A DNA stretch of 64,000 nucleotides. Source: Gemmatimonadota bacterium (GTDB taxonomy: Bacteria > Latescibacterota > UBA2968 > GCA-2709665). Where the stretch lies: the NCBI GenBank assembly GCA_028877215.1, contig JAPPFJ010000007.1, positions 124,001-188,000 of the forward strand, written 5' to 3'. The notes under the pieces were generated by a model, which saw only the letters and a program-made list of their open reading frames with translations, did not search any database and was not told where the DNA came from. This document shows positions 48,047 to 56,955 of the stretch, in pieces (within the stretch, counting starts at the first letter, position 1; each line of letters starts with the position of its first letter). A program made the position numbers and the translations under genes.

Positions 48047-49147
48047 TCAACGCGCCAGCCAGGCGCTGAAGCGCTCGTTCATTTCGTCCAGATGATCGCT
48101 CCACCATTCCCAGTTGTTGTGCAGGGCGCGCTTCACGTTCTGAGGGCTGGTGGGCATGTGCGGAATCATATCCACGCCTTTTTCTGCATGCGTCGAAATC
48201 AGCGCCATCGCCGAGCGACGCGTCGGGCTATAGGAAATATATCGGCCCACACCGGCGATGGCCCGCGCGCTTGAGGCGAAGTTGACGAACTTCCTCGCCG
48301 CTTCGAGGTTGGGGGTGCCCGCGACAATGCCCAGTCCGCCGGTATCGAGAACCTGGCCGTCCCACACCACGACAAAGGGCTGGTCTTCCAGCACCTGCGC
48401 GTTGAAGATACGACCGTTGTAGGCCGTACTCATAGCGACCTCTCCGTCCGCCAGCATTTGCGGCGGCTGCGCCCCCGCCTCCCACCATACGATGTGCTCC
48501 TTGATCGTGTCCAGCTTTCGGAACGCGCGGTCCACGCCCGCGGGCGTGTCGAGCGCGGCGTAGACGGAGTCGATGGGTACGCCGTCGGCCATCAACGCGA
48601 ACTCCAGGTTCACCAGTGGAGATCGGCGCATGCCTCGGCGCCCAGGGAACTTCACCAGATCGAAAAAGTCTGTGATCGTGGCCGGTTTGTCGCCCTTGAT
48701 GTTCTTCTTGTTGTAGGCATACACTGTCGAGTAGAAAATCGTTGCAGGTCCACAATCGGTCTGCGTGCCCGGTACAAAGTCCTCCTCAGCGGGCGTGCCG
48801 TCGGGCCCCGCGGGAAGCGAACCCACGGCAATCGGTTCCAGCAGACCCTCGTCGCAGCCGCGCACCAGGTCTGGAATCTCCAGGTCCACAACGTCCCAGT
48901 AGACATTGCCCACGTCCACCTGCGCACGGATCTGCGCCAGGCCGCCGTTGTAGTCTTCCAGGTTAATCGCGATGCCCGTTTCGGCGGTGAATGTCTCGTG
49001 GTACCCTTTGACGCACGCGCGGGCATAGGACCCGCCCCAGGAAACAACCGTCAATGGACGGTCATCGGCGGCGGCTGTGCCCGCGGTCAATATGGACAGT
49101 CCTGCCAGCGACGCGATGCGAACGACCCTGCTTAATACGTCCTTCAT
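48047..49147 (-). CDS. ABC transporter substrate-binding protein, second copy
   Basis: The 366-residue protein has a signal peptide (about residues 1-27, ASLAGLSILTAGTAAA) and the polyamine-type solute-binding signature TVVSWGGSYARACVKGYHETFTAETG, with NLEDYNGGLAQIRAQ and WDVVDLEIPDL. It is a close tandem paralogue of the gene at 49209-50309, mostly identical along the length. Differences cluster near residues 140-170. It is the promoter-distal member of the import operon. The ligand is probably a polyamine or related amine, but is not proven. Confidence 0.85.
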   Translation of the reverse strand: MKDVLSRVVRIASLAGLSILTAGTAAADDRPLTVVSWGGSYARACVKGYHETFTAETGIAINLEDYNGGLAQIRAQVDVGNVYWDVVDLEIPDLVRGCDEGLLEPIAVGSLPAGPDGTPAEEDFVPGTQTDCGPATIFYSTVYAYNKKNIKGDKPATITDFFDLVKFPGRRGMRRSPLVNLEFALMADGVPIDSVYAALDTPAGVDRAFRKLDTIKEHIVWWEAGAQPPQMLADGEVAMSTAYNGRIFNAQVLEDQPFVVVWDGQVLDTGGLGIVAGTPNLEAARKFVNFASSARAIAGVGRYISYSPTRRSAMALISTHAEKGVDMIPHMPTSPQNVKRALHNNWEWWSDHLDEMNERFSAWLAR

Positions 49148-49208
49148 GATGATTCCTCCTCGTCATCCGTTCCGACAATCTGCAGCGGGTGGTGAGTAAC
49201 CGGCTGGT

Positions 49209-50309
49209 TCAGCGCGCCAGCCACGCGCTGAAACGCTCGTTCATCTCGTCCAGGTGATCGCTCCACCACGCCCAGTCGCTGCGCAGGGCGCGCTTCACGT
49301 TCTCCGGGCTGGTGGGCATGTGGGGATTCATGTCGACGCCCTTCTCGGCGTGCGTCGCGATCAGCGCCATCGCCGAACGGCGCGTCGGGCTGTATGCGAT
49401 GTACCGGCCGACACCGGCCAGGGACTCCGCACTCGTGGCAAACCTGAGGAACCGCCTGGCTGCTTCCAGGTTGCGCGTGCCGGCCACGATACCCAGCCCC
49501 GCCGTGTAGTAGACCTGGCTGTCCCACACGACCACAAAGGGCTGTTTTTCGAGCACCTGTGCATTGAAAATGCGCCCGTTATAGGCCGTGGTCATCGCCA
49601 CCTCTCCGTCGGCCAGCATTTGCGGAGGCTGCGCCCCGGCCTCCCACCACACAATGTATTCCTTGATCGTATCCAGTTTTCGGAAGGCGCGGTCCACGCC
49701 GGCGGGCGTGTCGAGCGCGGCGTATACCGAATCGATCGGCACCCCGTCGGCCATCAGCGCGAATTCCATATTCACCTGCGGCGAGCGACGCATGCCGCGA
49801 CGGCCCGGAAACGTCTCCAGATCGAAGAAGTCGGCGATGGTTTCCGGTTTATCGCCCTGGAAATGCTTCCAGTTGTACGCAAAAATCGTGGAACCGAACA
49901 ACGACGTCGGCCCGCAGTCCGTCATCGTTCCGGGCAGAAAGTCCTCCGCAGCGGGCGTACCGTCGGCGCCTGCCGGGAAGGATTCCACGTCCACGGGTAC
50001 GAGCAGGCCCTCGTCGCATCCGGCAACGAGGTCGGCAATCTCGAGGTCCACCACGTCCCAGAAAACGTTGCCCACGTCCACCTGAGCGCGTACCTGCGCC
50101 AGACCGCCATTGTAGTCTTCCAGATTGATCGGGATACCCGTCTGCGCGGTGAACCGCTCGTGGTAACCCTTGACACAGGCTTGCGCGTAGGACCCGCCCC
50201 ACGAAACGACGGTCAGCGGCCGGTCGCCGGCGCCGGAGGGGATCACAATCGTCAGAGACAATATAACCGCATACGCGACCGGCACGATATTCTTGCCGAC
50301 GTGGTTCAT
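49209..50309 (-). CDS. ABC transporter substrate-binding protein, first copy
   Basis: The 366-residue protein has a signal peptide (VAYAVILSLTIVIPSGAG) and the same WGGSYAQACVKGYHERFTAQTG and LEDYNGGLAQVRAQVDVGN features as the following copy. It belongs to the spermidine/putrescine-type family 1 of binding proteins. Its ATG overlaps the ATPase stop as ATGA. Two nearly equal binding proteins in one operon suggest duplication for dosage or altered ligand choice. Confidence 0.86.
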   Translation of the reverse strand: MNHVGKNIVPVAYAVILSLTIVIPSGAGDRPLTVVSWGGSYAQACVKGYHERFTAQTGIPINLEDYNGGLAQVRAQVDVGNVFWDVVDLEIADLVAGCDEGLLVPVDVESFPAGADGTPAAEDFLPGTMTDCGPTSLFGSTIFAYNWKHFQGDKPETIADFFDLETFPGRRGMRRSPQVNMEFALMADGVPIDSVYAALDTPAGVDRAFRKLDTIKEYIVWWEAGAQPPQMLADGEVAMTTAYNGRIFNAQVLEKQPFVVVWDSQVYYTAGLGIVAGTRNLEAARRFLRFATSAESLAGVGRYIAYSPTRRSAMALIATHAEKGVDMNPHMPTSPENVKRALRSDWAWWSDHLDEMNERFSAWLAR

Positions 50310-51415
50310 GTCGCTTCCGCCTCGTCATCGGGGTCCAACACCCGGCAGTCCGTGGGCGTCCATCCGATCCGGACCTCGTCTCCCACCAGCATGGCGCCGT
50401 GCCCCACGATATTCGGGATCTTCGCGATGAAGTCCGAACGGCCGCAGACGCTCACGCGAACCCGCAAATGGTCGCCCAGAAAGGTGATGTCCTCGATCCT
50501 CGCGTCGAGTTCGTTCGTATAGAGGCCGGGATCGGGCGAGATGGCAACCCGCTCGGGCCGGATGGAAAGCGTGGTGGCGTCCCCCGCACCGCAAGGAGCG
50601 ACGCGAAGGGCGCTGATGGTCCGACCGCCGGTCTCGACTTCGCAGATGTCCCCGTCGACGCTCCGCACCCGGCCGTGGAGACGGTTGTTTTCCCCGATGA
50701 AGCGGGCGACAAACGAGCGTTCCGGCTCTTCGTAAAGAACCTCGGGCGCGGCGACCTGCTGGATATCGCCCCTCCGGAGCACAGCGATCCGGTCCGACAT
50801 GACCATCGCCTCCTCCTGGTCGTGGGTCACGTACACCACCGTTACGCCGAGGTCTTTCTGTATACGCCTTATTTCGTATTGCATTTCCTCCCGCAGGCGC
50901 CGGTCGAGCGCCCCGAGCGGCTCGTCCATCAGCACCAGGTCGGGTTCGAAGACCAGCGCCCGGGCGATGGCGACCCGCTGCTGCTGGCCACCGGAAAGCT
51001 GGGATGGCTTTCGTTCCTCAAATCCTTCGAGGCGGACCAGTTCAAGGGCCCGCGCCACGCGTTCACGGCATTCCACCCCGTCCAGCCCGCGCACCTCCAG
51101 CGGAAAGGCGAGGTTGCGGCCAACCGTCATATGGGGAAAAAGCGCGTAATTCTGGAATACCATGCCGATCCCCCGTTTGCGCGGGGGCAACTCGTGCACG
51201 GAACGCCCGTTGATTCGAATGGCGCCGGACGAGGGCGTTTCGAAGCCTGCCAGCATCATGAGACATGTGGTCTTGCCCGACCCGGAGGGCCCGAGCATGG
51301 TGAGGAATTCGCCCTTACGGACGCTGAGATCGAGATTGTCGACGACAAGGGTGCGGCCGTCGAAGCTCTTGCTGACACCCTCGAACTCGACGTGCGCTAT
51401 CTCGTTTTCGTGCAT
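50306..51415 (-). CDS. ABC transporter ATPase (PotA-like)
   Basis: The 369-residue protein has Walker A GPSGSGKTT (42-50), signature LSGGQQQRVAIARAL, Walker B LVLMDEPLGALD, and a C-terminal TOBE domain (about 240-365). It is a PotA/CysA-type importer ATPase. The ATG with GAGG eight bases ahead was preferred over one seven codons upstream that has no ribosome binding site. It energises the two permeases encoded just upstream. Confidence 0.9.
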   Translation of the reverse strand: MHENEIAHVEFEGVSKSFDGRTLVVDNLDLSVRKGEFLTMLGPSGSGKTTCLMMLAGFETPSSGAIRINGRSVHELPPRKRGIGMVFQNYALFPHMTVGRNLAFPLEVRGLDGVECRERVARALELVRLEGFEERKPSQLSGGQQQRVAIARALVFEPDLVLMDEPLGALDRRLREEMQYEIRRIQKDLGVTVVYVTHDQEEAMVMSDRIAVLRRGDIQQVAAPEVLYEEPERSFVARFIGENNRLHGRVRSVDGDICEVETGGRTISALRVAPCGAGDATTLSIRPERVAISPDPGLYTNELDARIEDITFLGDHLRVRVSVCGRSDFIAKIPNIVGHGAMLVGDEVRIGWTPTDCRVLDPDDEAEAT

Positions 51416-51504
51416 TGCGGCGGCCTCTGGATCCATTTTTGGATTGATAACAGTATTGTTGGCGCAACTGCGCCGATATGCTACGGGCTACGTGTCCCCG
51501 TGGC

Positions 51505-52329
51505 TTATCTCTCAGTGGATCGCCTTCGCATCCACTCAACGGTGAAGAGCAGCAGAATGGCGAAGACAATCAGAAACGTCGCCACCGCAAGGATGGTCGG
51601 GCTGATCTGCTCCCGGATGCCGGCCCACATCTGGCGCGGAATCGTACGCTGTTCGATCGCGGCCATGAACAGCACCACGACCACTTCATCGAAAGACGTG
51701 GCGAAGGCGAAGAGCGCCCCCGAGATCACGCCGGGCGCGATCAACGGAAATTGAACGCGACGAAAGGTCCGTACAGGCCCCGCGCCGAGACTCGCGGCCG
51801 CGCGCGTCAGGTTGGTGTCGAAGCCGGACAGCGTGGCGGTCACCGTGATCACGACAAACGGGGTTCCCAACGCCGCGTGCGCCAGAATCAGGCCCAGATG
51901 CGTCTGCGCCAGCCCCAGGTTCGAGTAGAAGAAGAACATGCCCGCCGCCGCGATAATCACCGGAGTCACCATGGGCGAAATGAGCAGTCCCATCGCAAGG
52001 CGCCGGCCGGGCATGGCCGGGCTGGAAAGGCCCATCGCCGCGAGCGTACCCAGGCCGGTCGCCAGGACCGTGGAGGCGACCCCGATAATCAGGCTGTTGA
52101 GAAGCGCGCGCGTCCACACCTCGTTCTCGATGATCTGCCGGTACCAGCGCAACGACCAGGCTTCGGCATCCAGGCGCAGCATGCCCTCGGTAAACGTGAA
52201 GTAAGGCTGGGCATTGAAGCTCAGGGGAACGATCACCAGGATCGGCGCGACGAGAAACAGAAACACCGCGGCACAGAAGCCTATGTAGAGATAACGGCCC
52301 ACGCGTTCCCGCGTTTCGACTGGCGCCAT
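51505..52329 (-). CDS. ABC transporter permease (PotC-like)
   Basis: The 274-residue protein has six membrane segments and the importer EAA-type loop with AAASLGAGPVRTFRRVQFPLIAPGVISGAL. It belongs to the binding-protein-dependent inner-membrane component family, PotC type. It starts one base after the stop of the PotB-like gene. An 89-base gap separates it from the ATPase gene. Confidence 0.9.
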   Translation of the reverse strand: MAPVETRERVGRYLYIGFCAAVFLFLVAPILVIVPLSFNAQPYFTFTEGMLRLDAEAWSLRWYRQIIENEVWTRALLNSLIIGVASTVLATGLGTLAAMGLSSPAMPGRRLAMGLLISPMVTPVIIAAAGMFFFYSNLGLAQTHLGLILAHAALGTPFVVITVTATLSGFDTNLTRAAASLGAGPVRTFRRVQFPLIAPGVISGALFAFATSFDEVVVVLFMAAIEQRTIPRQMWAGIREQISPTILAVATFLIVFAILLLFTVEWMRRRSTER

Positions 52330-52330
52330 C

Positions 52331-53545
52331 TCAGCCCAACCTCATCCGCTCGATTCCCACCATGCGGTCGTAGAGCACATACAGTGCGCCTACGCAGGCC
52401 AGCAGGATGCCGCCCAGCGCCGCGGCGAGACCCCAGTTGAGCGAGGTCTGCATATGGAAGGCAATCATGTTCGATATAAGCTGCCCGCTGCTTCCGCCCA
52501 CAAGCGCGGGGGTGATATAGTAACCGATCGCGAGGATGAATACCAGGAGCGATCCCGCGCTTACGCCCGGCAGGGTCTGCGGCCAATACACGCGCCGGAA
52601 AGCTTGAAATGGACTCGCGCCAAGGGAGGCCGCGGCGCTCATCTGAATGGGCGGGATGGCGCGCATGATCGAATAAAGCGGGAGAATCATGAACGGAAGC
52701 AGTACGTGCGTCATCGCCACCAGCGTCCCGGTCATGTTGTAGATCATGGCCAGACGTCCGTCGTCGCCAATCAGACCCAGAGCCACGAACAGGTCGTTGA
52801 GGACGCCCTGGGTCTGCAGCAGAACGATCCAGGAGGTGGTACGAACCAGCAGCGACGTCCAGAAGGGGATCAATACGAGAATCAGAAGCAGATTGCCGAT
52901 ACGCGGGGGCGAATGCGCGATCAGATGAGCAATGGGGTAGCCGAGCAACAGACAGAGCGCCGTTATGGTCAGGCTCACCCAGAGGGTCCGCCACAATAAG
53001 GGAAGGTAGATGCGGCGCTCCTCGGGCTGGCGTGCGATTGAACCGCCGGGCAGGCTCTGAAGGTCCAGGGCGTTCAGATAGTGGCGTGCGGTATAACGCT
53101 CACCGGCGCTCCGGATGGCATGCCAGGTTCGAGCATCGCCCCAGTCGGAGTCGATGCCGATCATCGCGTCGCGCCATGGTCCGCTGTCCACGCGCCGGAG
53201 CCGCCGCGCGCTCTTCGTCAACACGCTTCGCAGCCCGCCCCGGACCCGGTTCACGCGGCTGGCAATCTGCCCGAGGGTCCGATCTTCTCTCGCTTTCACG
53301 AGTTCGTGCGCTGCCGATGCGTAGACCGCCTCCGAGGGAGCGCCCTCTCCGTCCCAGTCGCCCAGCAGGTCAAGTGTACGGGGCATCGCGTCGGCGACGA
53401 CGGAATCATAGACGCTTCGCACCAGCATGGTCCCGAGCGGCGCCGCAAAGGTGAAGCCGACAAAGGCCATCAGCGGCAGCACCAGCCCCGCCGCGCGCAG
53501 CTTCGGTCGGAGATTCGGATTATTGATATTCAGGTTTGATCCCAT
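52331..53545 (-). CDS. ABC transporter permease (PotB-like) with long exported insert
   Basis: The 404-residue permease has the usual six C-terminal membrane spans and EAA loop SAAASLGASPFQAFRRVYWPQTLPGVSAGSL. Between the first membrane segment (residues about 20-43) and the rest is an extra exported domain of about 120 residues (50-175) with many Arg/Asp residues. It is about 120 residues longer than E. coli PotB. The start was set at MGSNLNINN. Ribosome binding is weak. Confidence 0.85.
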   Translation of the reverse strand: MGSNLNINNPNLRPKLRAAGLVLPLMAFVGFTFAAPLGTMLVRSVYDSVVADAMPRTLDLLGDWDGEGAPSEAVYASAAHELVKAREDRTLGQIASRVNRVRGGLRSVLTKSARRLRRVDSGPWRDAMIGIDSDWGDARTWHAIRSAGERYTARHYLNALDLQSLPGGSIARQPEERRIYLPLLWRTLWVSLTITALCLLLGYPIAHLIAHSPPRIGNLLLILVLIPFWTSLLVRTTSWIVLLQTQGVLNDLFVALGLIGDDGRLAMIYNMTGTLVAMTHVLLPFMILPLYSIMRAIPPIQMSAAASLGASPFQAFRRVYWPQTLPGVSAGSLLVFILAIGYYITPALVGGSSGQLISNMIAFHMQTSLNWGLAAALGGILLACVGALYVLYDRMVGIERMRLG

Positions 53546-53850
53546 ACAGAAGATACATATTTTCAACTTCTTACGTGCGATCCAACACTGGAGGATACTT
53601 TTGTCTGAATCTGTCGCAGCCTGGAGCGAAGCCCGCCATTGACGACGTCGCGCCGCTTACCTTGATTCGTCATTTTTCCAGGACGTTAATTCGAATATGT
53701 GTCAGTAAAAAGGGCGATTAGACTGCTGATTACCAGGATACACCAGGACACTGTACGTGAACTGAAAAAAAGTCCTTCATGACGACCATTTCGGCCTGTT
53801 TCGAAGGGTTTCGTCGCGTTGCCGAGTTACGGCCTTTTTCGGAATTGAGG
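53546..53850. other. Intergenic region upstream of the ABC import operon
   Basis: This 305-base gap is AT-richer than its surroundings. I see no gene in it. Small frames overlap the neighbouring gene and lack support. No strong promoter is readable. A TTGGAT/AAATAT-like pair lies near 53580 on the minus strand, and a run of seven T lies at about 53769. Confidence 0.5.
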
Positions 53851-54417
53851 CTAACGATTGAACGTGGGGCAGTCGACAAGGGTTGGCGCGCAACCTTCGG
53901 GAACCCGTACCTGAAACGCATTAAGCGTCTGCGCGACCAGACTGTAATAGCCGGCGATCCCGGTCAATTCCACGACTCCGGCTGTTCCCACGGCTTCTTG
54001 AGCCGCGTTGAAGACGTCGTCCGGAACGAACCGATTGTCGAGCAATTCGCTGACGTATTCGTAAACCGCGCGTTCGTCGTCGCGGCCGAAATCGGGATCC
54101 CGCCCGTGACGGACAGCGTCGATGATCCCCTCGTTCAACCCGCTTTCCGCGGCGAAGGGTTCGTGCAGGGACCACTCCACCTGGCAATCCCAGAATCGCG
54201 CCGTCACGAGGATGGCGAGCTCGCTGAGTCTCGGCTCCAGACAGGTGCGGTACCGTACGAACTCCCCCAGGCTCTGCGCACGGTCGGCCAACTCGGGACT
54301 GTGCAGCCAGATTCCGAACGGCCCGGCGATGCTGCCCCTGGTCTCGAGGATGGCGTCGTAAATCCGCGCCTGCTCCTCGTTCAGTTCCGCTCGTTCCAAC
54401 TGGCCTGGTCTATTCAT
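53851..54417 (-). CDS. Carboxymuconolactone decarboxylase-family protein
   Basis: The 188-residue protein has the CMD-like all-helical pattern, with FVRYRTCLEPRLSELAILVTARFWDCQVEWSLHEPFA in the middle and GIAGYYSLVAQTLNAFQV near the end. The W-D-C-x-x-E-W-x-x-H motif is typical of the alkylhydroperoxidase/CMD subgroup without the second redox Cys. Start is the ATG with GGAG upstream. It lies 47 bases after the enolase-superfamily gene, in the same orientation, so it may share its pathway. Confidence 0.85.
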   Translation of the reverse strand: MNRPGQLERAELNEEQARIYDAILETRGSIAGPFGIWLHSPELADRAQSLGEFVRYRTCLEPRLSELAILVTARFWDCQVEWSLHEPFAAESGLNEGIIDAVRHGRDPDFGRDDERAVYEYVSELLDNRFVPDDVFNAAQEAVGTAGVVELTGIAGYYSLVAQTLNAFQVRVPEGCAPTLVDCPTFNR

Positions 54418-54464
54418 GGATGGCAACTCCGGCACGACAGTACGACAGCGCCTGATTCCTTGCC

Positions 54465-55538
54465 TTACACCCTATGCGCCGCGATGAATTCTTCGTTCAG
54501 TGTCAGCCCGAGGCCGGGTTCGTCCCCCATGTGGATGATTCCATCTACGATCTGAAAAGGCGGATCGTAGAGTTGCGACCAGATCTGGTACGGCTCGGTG
54601 TGCGGACAGGCGGAAACCATCAGCCCATTGGGTGTGGCTGCGATCAGGTGGCAGTTGATTTCAGGAAACGATGCTCCATGGGGCGCAACGTAGACGTGGT
54701 GCGCCTCGGCCAGCGCCGCCATTCGCATGAGTCCCGTAAACCCGCCGCCGCCGATGATATCCGACTGGACCACCTGCAGGCCGCCGTCTACGATCAGGTG
54801 GCGAATGCCATAAAGCGTGCCTTCGCTCTCGCCGCCGGCAACCAGAGACCCGGTGGCCTCCCGCACCATCCGCATGTGCGACGCCTCGTCGTCGCCGCGC
54901 ACGGGCTCCTCAATCCAGTACAGGTCGTACGGTTCGAACCGCCGCGCCATCTGGGCCGCCGTCTTCCCCTCCCACATCCTGTGGACGTCGATCATCAACT
55001 TCGTGTCGTCGCCCAGAGCCCGGCGCGACAGCCTGACCTTGTCCAGCGCGAGTTCCCGATCGTCGTTCGACAGATGGAACTTCACAGCCTTGAATCCCAG
55101 GTCCGCGTGTTTCCTGACCAGGGCGGCAACCTCTTCCGCGTTCTGGTGCTCATAGCCGATCCCGTCCGCGTACGCGGTCACACGGTCCCGAATACCGCCC
55201 AGCAGCCGCCAGACCGGCTCGCCGCACGCCCTGCCGTACAAATCCCAGATCGCCACGTCCAGGGCGCCGATCGTGCCCATCGCCGCACGTCCCGGACCCC
55301 GAAAGCGCCACGCGAGATCATACATCCGCTGCCAGAGCCGGGCGGGCCGGCGCGGGTCTTCGCCCACGAGTATCGGCGCGAATTCCCGCTCGATCAGCTC
55401 GGCGCTGCCACCCCTTCCAATGCCCACGAGCCCGTTATCCGCCCTTACAAGCTGAAGGGGCCAGGTCCTCTTGACTCCCCGATCGGACGGCCCCCAGAAA
55501 CAGGACAGCGAAATGGTTTCGATGGATTCGATACGCAT
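54465..55538 (-). CDS. Mandelate racemase/muconate lactonizing-family enzyme
   Basis: The 357-residue protein has the enolase-superfamily capping domain followed by a TIM barrel. Candidate catalytic residues are the K153-x-H155 pair on strand 2 (FKAVKFHLS), D184 (MIDVHRMW), E210 (YWIEEP), E237 (VAGGES), D260 (VQSDI) and H287 (APHG). This KxH plus D/H set is seen in sugar-acid dehydratases. The DG-rich QIVDGIIHMGDEPGLGLTLNEEFI tail is also typical. The substrate is probably an aldonate or uronate. Confidence 0.88.
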   Translation of the reverse strand: MRIESIETISLSCFWGPSDRGVKRTWPLQLVRADNGLVGIGRGGSAELIEREFAPILVGEDPRRPARLWQRMYDLAWRFRGPGRAAMGTIGALDVAIWDLYGRACGEPVWRLLGGIRDRVTAYADGIGYEHQNAEEVAALVRKHADLGFKAVKFHLSNDDRELALDKVRLSRRALGDDTKLMIDVHRMWEGKTAAQMARRFEPYDLYWIEEPVRGDDEASHMRMVREATGSLVAGGESEGTLYGIRHLIVDGGLQVVQSDIIGGGGFTGLMRMAALAEAHHVYVAPHGASFPEINCHLIAATPNGLMVSACPHTEPYQIWSQLYDPPFQIVDGIIHMGDEPGLGLTLNEEFIAAHRV

Positions 55539-55560
55539 GGAGAGGCCTCCAAAGAGCGAG

Positions 55561-55680
55561 AGTACGAGAAAACGAAAGGCGAAACACGAAACGACTAAAA
55601 ATTAAGAACCGAAAACTAAACTACGAATAACCCGAATAAACGCGAATAAACAAGAAGACGAGAATTCGAAACCACGAAGA
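55561..55680. repeat. A-rich direct-repeat tract
   Basis: The plus strand is strongly A-rich with repeated short units GAAACACGAAACG and three CGAATAA copies about ten bases apart (CGAATAACC, CGAATAAACG, CGAATAAACA). No frame is coding. It separates the anti-sigma-like gene from the enolase-superfamily gene and may be a degenerate intergenic repeat. Confidence 0.5.
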
Positions 55681-55684
55681 GTTT

Positions 55685-56110
55685 TCAGGATGCGATGCGT
55701 TTACGCAGGACGACCCTCGTACCGGCCTCGCAAAAATGGTGTTGGACATCGTCTACCATGGCGCGCATCATCAGCAGGCCGCGGCCGGACGGATTCAACA
55801 GGTTTTCCTCCGCGAGCGGATCCGGTACCTCCGCCGGGTCGAAGCCCGGACCCTGATCCAGGATCGCAATATCCAGCATCCCGTCCATTACGGTGAATTC
55901 GACCGTGAACGCTTTCTCCCGCACACCCTCATTTCCATGGAAAATGGCATTGTTCACGGCTTCGGTGAGCGCAATGGCCACCTCGTCGCATGCATCCTCG
56001 CTCATCTCCAGATCTGCAGTGACCCGCGCCGCGGCATCCACTGCCTCATGCAGCGACTCTACGCAACTGGGCAGTTCCAGTCGTCTGACATCTCGAGATC
56101 CATCACTCAT
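55685..56110 (-). CDS. RsbW-like anti-sigma/serine-threonine ATPase
   Basis: The 141-residue protein is a GHKL-fold kinase of the RsbW/SpoIIAB type. It has the N-box TEAVNNAIFHGN (49-60), G1 box DQGPGF (85-90) and G2 box SGRGLLMMRAMVD (108-120). Such proteins bind a sigma factor and phosphorylate an anti-anti-sigma partner. No sigma or antagonist gene is adjacent, so the partner is elsewhere. Length is normal. Confidence 0.88.
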   Translation of the reverse strand: MSDGSRDVRRLELPSCVESLHEAVDAAARVTADLEMSEDACDEVAIALTEAVNNAIFHGNEGVREKAFTVEFTVMDGMLDIAILDQGPGFDPAEVPDPLAEENLLNPSGRGLLMMRAMVDDVQHHFCEAGTRVVLRKRIAS

Positions 56111-56462
56111 AGACGCATTCCCTCACACCATTCGGAGCCGCCGCAGGCAGCCGTCAGGACCGGCACGCGTTTCCTGGCCCGTGTTCGAGGCGCCGGTGCG
56201 AACGATCGGGGCAATTCTACTTGACAATCCCGCAGCATGACGTTATCAAAGACGACCGCAGAAAGCCTGAATGCGGGGAGACGGTAGAGGTGAGACGGTA
56301 GAAGAGATCATTGCCCGGAATGTCTTTCCTCATTGCCTTCGGCGCGAAGAGAATCCTCACGAGGCAGGAAATCTCTCCCGTCTACCGTCTCCCGTCTACC
56401 CGCTTTCGAATTGACGTCCATGAAAACTTACTAATCATTGTTAAGAATGGAGATATCACGTC
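56111..56462. other. Intergenic region with large inverted repeat
   Basis: The 352-base gap between the divergent RsbW-like and RidA genes contains no gene. Its main content is the inverted repeat at 56276-56400 described separately. A plausible RidA ribosome binding site (GGAG) lies at 56449-56452, about ten bases before its ATG. Confidence 0.6.
56276..56400. repeat. GACGGTA-type inverted repeat
   Basis: The left arm (about 56276-56307) has two copies of GAGACGGTAGA; the right arm (about 56372-56400) reads CCCGTCTACCGTCTCCCGTC, its inverse complement. The arms could fold into a long, imperfect hairpin with a 64-base loop. Heptads GACGGTA and GACGGGA alternate, giving the look of a replication-slippage array. 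Confidence 0.7.
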
Positions 56463-56846
56463 ATGCAGAAAGAGGTGATTACCACGGATAAGGCCGCGCT
56501 TCCAGTGGGTCCCTATTCGCAGGCCATAAAAACGGGCGAGTTGATCTTCGTCGCGGGCGAAAAGGGAATCGACCCCGCAACCGGCACAGTTGTCAGCGGC
56601 GGTATTGCCGCGGAAACCCGGCAGACGCTGGAAAACATCGCGGCGATCCTGGAGGCCGCGGGCGCCACGATGGACCACGCGGTCCGGACGGTCGTCTATA
56701 TGACGGACATATCGGAATTTGCCGAAATGAACGCCGTCTACGCGGAATATTTCCCGAATGACCCTCCCGGGCGAAGCTGCGTGCAGGTGGTTGCCCTTCC
56801 GGCCGGAGCCAACGTGGAGATCGAAGTCACGGCGGTACTGTCCTGA
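56463..56846 (+). CDS. ridA: RidA-family enamine/imine deaminase
   Basis: RidA hydrolyses reactive enamines/imines formed by PLP enzymes. The 127-residue protein has GPYSQAIKTGELIFVAGE, TRQTLENIAAILEAAGATM and PGRSCVQVVALPAGANVEIEV with the catalytic arginine R104 and E119. Length is standard. Start fits GGAG ten bases upstream. It is convergent with the TIM-barrel gene at 56956, 109 bases away. Confidence 0.93.
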   Translation: MQKEVITTDKAALPVGPYSQAIKTGELIFVAGEKGIDPATGTVVSGGIAAETRQTLENIAAILEAAGATMDHAVRTVVYMTDISEFAEMNAVYAEYFPNDPPGRSCVQVVALPAGANVEIEVTAVLS

Positions 56847-56955
56847 ACGTCTGTGTGCGCCCGTGCCGCGACAACCGGCCACGGGTCTGCACGCACCCCG
56901 TGGTCGGGACTACGGCCTGGAAGAAACCTTACACGGCCAGCCGATAGAATCGGCG

